Below are positions 20,139-25,265 of a stretch of DNA of 25,265 nt, one piece after another; the first letter of the stretch is position 1; every line of letters begins with the position of its first letter. The stretch covers positions 1-25,265 of the forward strand of contig BDDC01000260.1 of the NCBI GenBank assembly GCA_001662425.1, written 5' to 3'. The notes beneath the pieces were generated by a model. It did no database searches. It saw only the letters and a list, made by a program, of their open reading frames with translations, and was not told where the DNA came from. A program made the translations under genes and the position numbers. This DNA comes from Chlamydomonas sphaeroides (Eukaryota > Chlorophyta > Chlorophyceae > Chlamydomonadales > Chlamydomonadaceae).

Positions 20139-23100
20139 CTGCGAAAGGGGCGGGGGCATGGCGAGTGCACTTGACAAGATAGACGGGCATGGTGGAGGGT
20201 GGTTTGCGCGACGCAGGGCGCGGACCATCCGATGCTTGGATGCCGCAAGCCTTGTCGCGAAATAAAGCCAGTAGGCCATTGTCCACACCGCCACACCTCG
20301 AGGGTGTCGTCCGAGCGCAGCCGTCCGTCCTCCAGGTAGCCATCCTCCACTTCCAGGCTGCTGACCGGGTACGACGCGGCCGCCGGCCCCAGACCCGCCA
20401 GCGAGCCCGACGGCCCGCCACCCGACGACGGCGGCAGCAGCGCAAGATCCAGCGAGCCATCAGGCCAGGCTCGCACGTAGGGACCGTGGCGCGACGCGGC
20501 CGCGCTCATATAAGGCACAGCCGAGAGTGCGCTGGCGCCATACCCCGGCATGTTGCCAAGCAAAGAGCCCTCGGCCGCCGACATTGGCAGCGGGTTGGAG
20601 GCGACGGGCAGGAACATGGGGTACGTGATGCTATGCTGCGGGCAAAAAAGAACACGGCGGGAAGGTCAGGACTTGCATGGCGCTGCGTGACCGGCCCCCA
20701 GGGAGAGCAGCACAGGCTCACCTGCTCCACGCCATTCCCGGCCACAGCGCCGGTGGCGGACGCGCTGGTGGGCCCGCTGCTGCTGCTGCCGATGCCCACC
20801 TCCGCCAGCAGCTGCGGCACCACCGAGTCGTAGTCCAGAAGCACGCCCAGCTCGCTCAGCAGGAAGCGTGCGCTGTGGGCACCAGGTGCACAACAAGGGG
20901 CAGGGCCACGCAGCATGGCCGTTGGCGCACCTGGGCAAGGGCCTCAGCGGCATGCGCTGCAGCCAGCAGCAGCGCCCGCACTGTGCTAGCCTCGAGTGGC
21001 ACGCACCTGCCCGCATCGGCTGCGTTCCGAATCCATGCGTTGACCTCGGCGGCCGCCGCCGGGTCCGCCACCGCCACCGCCGGCGCCCATGCGCCCATGA
21101 CTTCCAGCTCGGGGTGCACCGCCTCCACAGCCACAAGGCCGTGCCGCGGCAGGGCGGGCAGCGCTACACACACAGCGTCCAGCCCGGCAGCGGCCAGCGC
21201 CATGTGGTGCCTGGGGGGAGGGCAGCGCACATCCGTTGTAAGGGTATGGCTCGGGGGAGGGGAGCCCTCACGGGGAGCCCTGCGAGCGGCTGACTCGAGC
21301 CAGGGGCAGCCGGCGGGTAAGCTGACGCGCAAGAACCCTAGTGATAGGCCACCGACCCACATGAGCTCGGCGTGGACAGCCATGGCGTCAGGCCGCATGT
21401 ACCAGTTGGGCCATGCGGGCGGCCAGGCCGCCGGCAGCTCGTGCACTCCGGCCGCGCCCCCGTCATCGTCTCGGCGGTGCGTGTCGGAGGGCGATAGCGA
21501 GGGGTCGGGGCGCGCCAGTGGCGTGGAGTACAGGTCCTCCGAGCTGTTGTCCATGCCAGGATGGTGGTCGAAGTCCCGGTCGAAGCCGGGGTCCGAGTAG
21601 CGGCCTAGGGAAGGCGCCCGGGTGGATGTGAAGGATGCCGACGACGAGTACGCCCCCGGGTTGGCTGTGGGCGAGTCGGGCGCCTCGGTGGCGTCTGCAG
21701 GCGGGCGTTGCGCAGCGGCAGAACACCGTGTCAATAACCGGTCACATGTAAGCAGGCGCCCAGCAGCTGGCTGGCGCTCACGCGGTCAGCCGTGCTTTAA
21801 AGGCTAAGATGAAGTAGCGCGATTGCTTCGAGTTACGAATTGTAAGGCAGCCGCAACGCTGTCACACGGTAGCGTTATTTGACTAATAAAACTTATTTAC
21901 TATAAAACCGACGTGACAATCCCGCACGCTGATCGTTCCTGACATCAGGGCATTGAGTACCCTGTGTCGTACGGTCCTGCAAACTGAATTGATCAATTAA
22001 ACTGTCTTGGCTCACAGTGCCAAGGGCCAAGCTAACAAACGTGCTCAGGCGGAGTACAGCCTTACGCTGCTGTAGGGGGCGGTGCCCTCATTAAAGCTTT
22101 CCACCCTCTCCCAAACAAACCACTGCAGCTACGCTGCTACTCCACCACAGATGCGAACCGCCACTCACCACCAGACGTCACGGGCGGCACAGCCTCGTTG
22201 GGGAAGGGGCGGCCCATGTGGGGTTGCGGCGGATGTGCAGCGGCTGCAGCAGCCGCATGGCCCGCTGCTGGAGTTGGCGCGTGCATGGGGACCTGTGCTG
22301 CCGCCGCGGCTGCCGCCGCTTGCGTGTGCCACACGGGCAGGCTGAACCCAGCCGCCGAGGCCACGGCCAGCAGGCTAGCGCCCTGCTGCGGCAGCAGCGG
22401 CCGCAGCTCGTGCGAGCGGCCGCCGCAGCGCGCATAGAAGCGCGTGCCAGGACGCAACAGGTTGCGCCCTGTGAGCACAGCTACGGACGCCGTGCCTGCA
22501 GGGCGAGCAGGGTTAAGGGCAGGGTTGGGTGCGAGCCGCAGATGCCTCCTCGGCACCACCCCTCGACCGTGCAGCTGCTCACCCGTCGGCACCGCGGCTG
22601 GCAGCATGGACAGCACGCTGGGAGCGGCGTCCATGTCCTCGTCAGATACCCAGTGCGCCTCGCCGCCATTGGCGCCGTCGTAGGAGAAGGCCCCGCGTGG
22701 GCCCTCTGCCGCCTGCACCACCACGCGCCGCGCGCGCAGCAGGCCGCTGGACTCGAAATTCTGCCGCAGGGCCGCCACAGCCGCGTCCAGGTCGCCGTCG
22801 CACAGCACTGCGCTCGAGATGGCCTCCTGGCCGCCGCCGCAATGGCGCACGTTGATAATGACATGAATGCAGCCTGGGCGCATGAACACCTGGCCGTAGC
22901 GCCACAAGGAGGGCGGAATTGCATGTGAGCGCACCGCCACAGCAGCAGCAGCGGCGACAGCAGCTTCAGCAGCAGCGGCAGCGCCCCGCAACAGCAGCAG
23001 CAGCAGGCAAGCGACACCAAGGGCCCGGGCTGCCTGACCCCAGCGCCCAGCCCACCTGCATAACGTCCGACTCGGCCGCCATGGCCCAGCGCTTGAGGCG

Positions 23101-25230
23101 CATAATGAGGTCCGCCGGCAGGTCCTCGGGCATGGCGCTGAACAGCTTGAGGCACACCCGGGCCGCCAGCGCGTCGTCGCGCGAGCCGGCGCCAGGGAGC
23201 AGCCCACTGAGCAGCCGCGAGCTGCCGCCGCCCGCACCGCCCGCGTCGCTGCTGCGGTCGCCGCCGCCGTGGCGCGAGAAGCCAGCTCCGGGGCCAGGGC
23301 TGCCGTACATGCCGTGACGCGAGCCGTCTTGGCCCGCGCCGTGCGCCGCGGTGCCTCCTCCGCCCCTCATGCCCATCGAGCAGCCGTCGGCTCCAGGCTG
23401 CTGCATGTGTCCGATGCCGAGGCCCGACGCGCCGGGGCCCCCTGCAGCGTGACCCCGGCCCCCGCCTCCGCCCCCAAGCGCGTACTGCTCCAGCAAGTCC
23501 ATGGCGGCCATGCCCGGGTCCATGGCGGGGCCGCGCACCTCGCCGGCCTCCGGACCCAGCGACGAGGGGCCCGCAGAGCCGTGCCCGCCCGGCCCCGGCG
23601 CCATGTGGGCTCCCGGCACCATGCGGCTGCCGTGCATGCCGCTCATGTCCATGGACTGGCTAGTGGCTGAGTTGGGTCCGTGCTCGCCGCCGTGAGGCCC
23701 CATGTCGTCCATCAGGCCGCCGCTGCCCCCATGAGCGCCTCCCGCCATGAGGCGCAGCTGCATCTGCTCCGCGGGGGTGAGGCCCAGGAAGGCGCCCTCG
23801 CCATACGCCCCCAGCAGCGCCATCTGCTCCTGCTGCGGCATACCGCCGGCCTGGGAGGGGTACGAGTGCGGGCCCTGCTGCTGCTGCAGCTGCCTCATCA
23901 GCGCCGCCCGCCGCTCCTGGACCATGAGGCTCAGGTCGTCGGGCTGCTCGCGTTGCACAGCCACCCCGCGCAGCGGCTGCATGCTCGGCTGGGGCGGCTG
24001 CTGGCGCTGCTGCTGCTGCTGCTGCTGGTGCGCGTGCATGGCCCTGGCGTCCACGCCAAAGCGTGCCGGCCCCTCCTGGTAGTCCGTGTCCATCTGGTCG
24101 CCCGCGAAGCCGTACGGCCCGCCCGCACCGCCGCCGCCTCGCGCCGGCCCCATGTGCCCTGGCCCCATCGAGTTGGGCGAGGGGCTGGCCGCGGGCATGC
24201 CGGGGGCGCCGTGGCCCTCGTCCTTGATGGCGTAGCCGGGGCCTCCCATCGCGGGCCGGCCTTGCACCGTGTGCAGCTGCTCCAGCAGCGTGGCGGCGCC
24301 CTCGGGCACCGACCGCAGCCCGCCCGCACCACCGGACGGGCCGTCCATGGGAGGCAGGTGCTGCGGCCCTGCCATGCTGAGCGACGTCCTGCCTAGCCAG
24401 GGACCGCCAGAGCCCGGCCCCTCCACCTGGCTGCTGCTGTGGCCCTGGGGCAGGATGCGGCTGAAGGGCTGCGGGTGGCGCGAGGAGCCCAGACCGTCCA
24501 GCAGCGACTGCGACTCGGCGGGCAGGCCCCAACCCATCGCGCTGCCAAGGCCGCCGCCGCTGAGCGTGCGGTTGACAGTTGCCCTCCGGCCCCCGTAGGC
24601 GGACGCCTCACCGCCAGGGCCAAAGGACGCCGGCCCGGCATGCTCAACCCCGCCGGGAGACCCATGCTGGCCCGCTGGCGCATGGTACGGCTGGTGGTGC
24701 TGCTGCTGAGGATGAGGATGCTGCTGCTGCAGGTGTTGTTGTTGTTGTTGGGGCGCCTGCAACGGGCGGTCACCAGGGCCGCGGGTGGCGTGCTGCTGCA
24801 TGAAGGTGGCGGTGGTGTCCATGTCCATCATCATGCCGCCACCGCCGCCAGCCTCGCCACCGCGGCCCATGCCCGCAACCATGTTGGGCTCTGCGTCGTA
24901 CGACTGCGCGCCGTGCTCCACGCGAGGCCAGCCACCCGGCCCCGCCAGCCGCTGCTCGCCGAAGCCGTCGTCGCCCACGGGTGCGCTGTTGGGCCCTGCG
25001 GAGAGGCCGCCGAAGCCGGAGGGTGCCCGCTGTCGCAGCTGCTGCTGATTATGAGGCTGCTGCTGGCTGCGCTGGTAGGGAGCGCCCGGTCCGCTGCTCC
25101 GGGGGCCGGCAGGCCCGAGGCCGAGGCCCGCGCCCATGGCGGCCGCCAGGGCAGCGCCGCGCGCATCCAGGCCGTACTCCATGCCCGGCCCGCTGGCGAC
25201 CCGCTGCCGAGCCGCAGCCGCGGAGCCACC
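18812..25230 (-). CDS. Long-type SBP/SPL-family protein, 5'-truncated (last 1,592 residues)
   Basis: Exons: 25230-23056, 22889-22583, 22495-22169, 21694-21361, 21210-21007, 20872-20722, 20635-20297, 20138-20032, 19884-19543, 19304-18812 (TGA 814-812). All nine introns agree in phase and total 4,779 coding nt. The region after the disordered N-part matches the C-terminal half of plant SPL1/SPL7/SPL14-type transcription factors: VCLKLFSAMPEDLP, then VFMRPGCIHVIINV, NLLRPGTRFYARCGG, LLSELGVLLDYD, ankyrin-like PLHLAAARA and a hydrophobic C-terminal segment. Those proteins bind GTAC-core DNA through an N-terminal SBP zinc domain, which is not in this window, so DNA binding is inferred. The first exon begins at an acceptor after a long pyrimidine tract and is therefore internal. 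Chlamydomonas CRR1 is one family member, but its Cys-rich tail is absent here. Confidence 0.8.
21007..22889 (-). other. Conserved post-SBP core (RPGC to beta-rich region)
   Basis: Exons 22889-22583, 22495-22169, 21694-21361 and 21210-21007. VFMRPGCIHVIINV opens the first; plant SPLs have YIRPGCIVLTIYL. RRVVVQAAEGPRGAFSYDG parallels YVRVQNQLAFVYNG, TASVAVLTGRNLLRPGTRF parallels KAQFTVKGMNLRRRGTRL, and VALPALPRHGLVAVEA parallels FSCDMPILSGRGFMEIE. Exon 21694-21361 and the end of the preceding exon are poorly conserved, Ser/Asp/Ala-rich linkers. Confidence 0.75.
21695..22168 (-). other. 474-nt A/T-rich intron in the SBP-like gene
   Basis: Donor G/GTGAGT and acceptor GCCTGCAG join VTSG to DATEAP in phase 1. 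The middle (about 21830-22010) is much poorer in GC than the flanking exons and includes the 12-bp palindrome AATTGATCAATT at 21987-21998. No ORF, RNA gene or transposon hallmark was recognised. Confidence 0.7.
24007..24027. repeat. (CTG)7 coding microsatellite
   Basis: Read on the gene strand as (CAG)7, it encodes seven glutamines within a longer Gln-rich run. A likely length-polymorphic site. Confidence 0.95.
24736..24750. repeat. (TTG)5 coding microsatellite
   Basis: On the gene strand (CAA)5, encoding five glutamines next to CAG-coded glutamines. The A/T-rich codon contrasts with the strong GC3 bias of the rest of the exon, pointing to slippage expansion of a single CAA. Confidence 0.95.
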
Positions 25231-25265
25231 CTGTGCAAGGGGGGGGGGGGGGGAAAAAAATGGGG
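25231..25265 (-). other. 3' end of an intron of the SBP-like gene; homopolymers at the window edge
   Basis: The plus strand ends in 15 G, 7 A, T and GGGG. On the gene strand this is a T7-C15 pyrimidine tract followed by TTGCACAG, a textbook acceptor for the exon starting at 25230. The coding gene therefore continues beyond the edge. Homopolymer length is error-prone and may be why the sequence stops here. Confidence 0.65.

Larger units (their letters stand above)
23056..25230 (-). other. SBP-like exon with 690-residue disordered region
   Basis: A single 725-codon exon dominated by Gly, Gln, Met, Pro, Ala and His, with almost no hydrophobic core until its end. Poly-Gln tracts are written with two codon types: (CAG)7 at 24027-24007 and (CAA)5 at 24750-24736. 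Such Q/G-rich stretches are typical of activation domains in algal regulators. The last 36 codons switch to the conserved KLF...LPADLIMRLKRW helix pair that precedes RPGC in plant SPLs. Confidence 0.75.

Noticed and set aside
20677..21600. 307-codon plus-strand ORF
   Set aside because: It is antisense to conserved exons of the SBP-like gene and reads as Ala/Ser/Arg-rich nonsense, a shadow of GC-rich coding sequence.
23680..24396. 238-codon plus-strand ORF rich in Leu/His/Arg
   Set aside because: It is the complement of the Gln/Gly-rich exon; CAG repeats read backwards give Leu runs. No independent support.
18812..25230. Naming the right-hand gene CRR1 (copper response regulator)
   Set aside because: Architecture is similar, but the SBP domain is outside the window and the Cys-rich C-terminus known for Chlamydomonas CRR1 is not seen. 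A paralogue is equally possible.
1..25265. CRISPR arrays, tRNA/rRNA genes, transposase or reverse transcriptase genes, viral genes
   Set aside because: Looked for and not seen; no spaced direct repeats, cloverleaf-like sequence or diagnostic protein motifs were found.

Overview
The window looks like nuclear DNA of a green alga, most likely a chlorophyte of the Chlorophyceae/volvocalean type. The signs are dense short introns (about 70-475 nt, GT-AG with GTGAGT/GTGCGT-type donors and CAG acceptors), high GC that rises from left to right, Ala/Gly/Gln-rich low-complexity protein segments, TGTAA-type polyadenylation motifs behind both genes, and proteins whose closest remembered relatives are those of land plants. 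No operons, CRISPR arrays, tRNA/rRNA genes, insertion sequences or phage genes were seen. The species cannot be named from the sequence.

Two protein-coding genes lie head-to-tail on the minus strand. The right-hand gene (25230 down to 18812, 5' end outside the window) encodes the C-terminal 1,592 residues of a long-type SBP/SQUAMOSA-promoter-binding-like protein. It has a roughly 680-residue Gly/Gln/Met/Pro-rich disordered region, the conserved post-SBP region (KLF...RPGC...NL..GTRF), degenerate ankyrin repeats and a C-terminal hydrophobic segment. The SBP zinc-finger domain itself would lie beyond the right edge.

The left-hand gene (17604 down to 687) is a complete ATR checkpoint kinase gene. 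I traced 54 coding exons by matching splice signals, intron phase and homology. Together they give one open frame of 9,822 nt (3,273 residues) with a helical-repeat N-terminus, a UME-like region, FAT, PI3K-like kinase and FATC. All 53 junctions keep frame. Two introns appear to be GC-AG.

Between the genes (17605-18811) lie the SBP-gene 3' UTR with a TGTAA motif at 18384-18388 and the ATR upstream region, which holds an E2F-like site and three helically spaced TGCGAYCC motifs. The left edge is a 7-bp GGGCGAG tandem array. The right edge is poly-G/poly-A that forms the pyrimidine tract of a splice acceptor. Both edges look like places where an assembly would stop.

The two genes have no obvious shared pathway: one is a DNA-damage/replication-stress kinase, the other a probable transcription regulator. 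I found no novel defence or mobile system. The points worth attention are the GC-AG introns, the stop-free introns, the putative membrane tether on the SBP-like protein, and the expanded ATR with a DFG motif.
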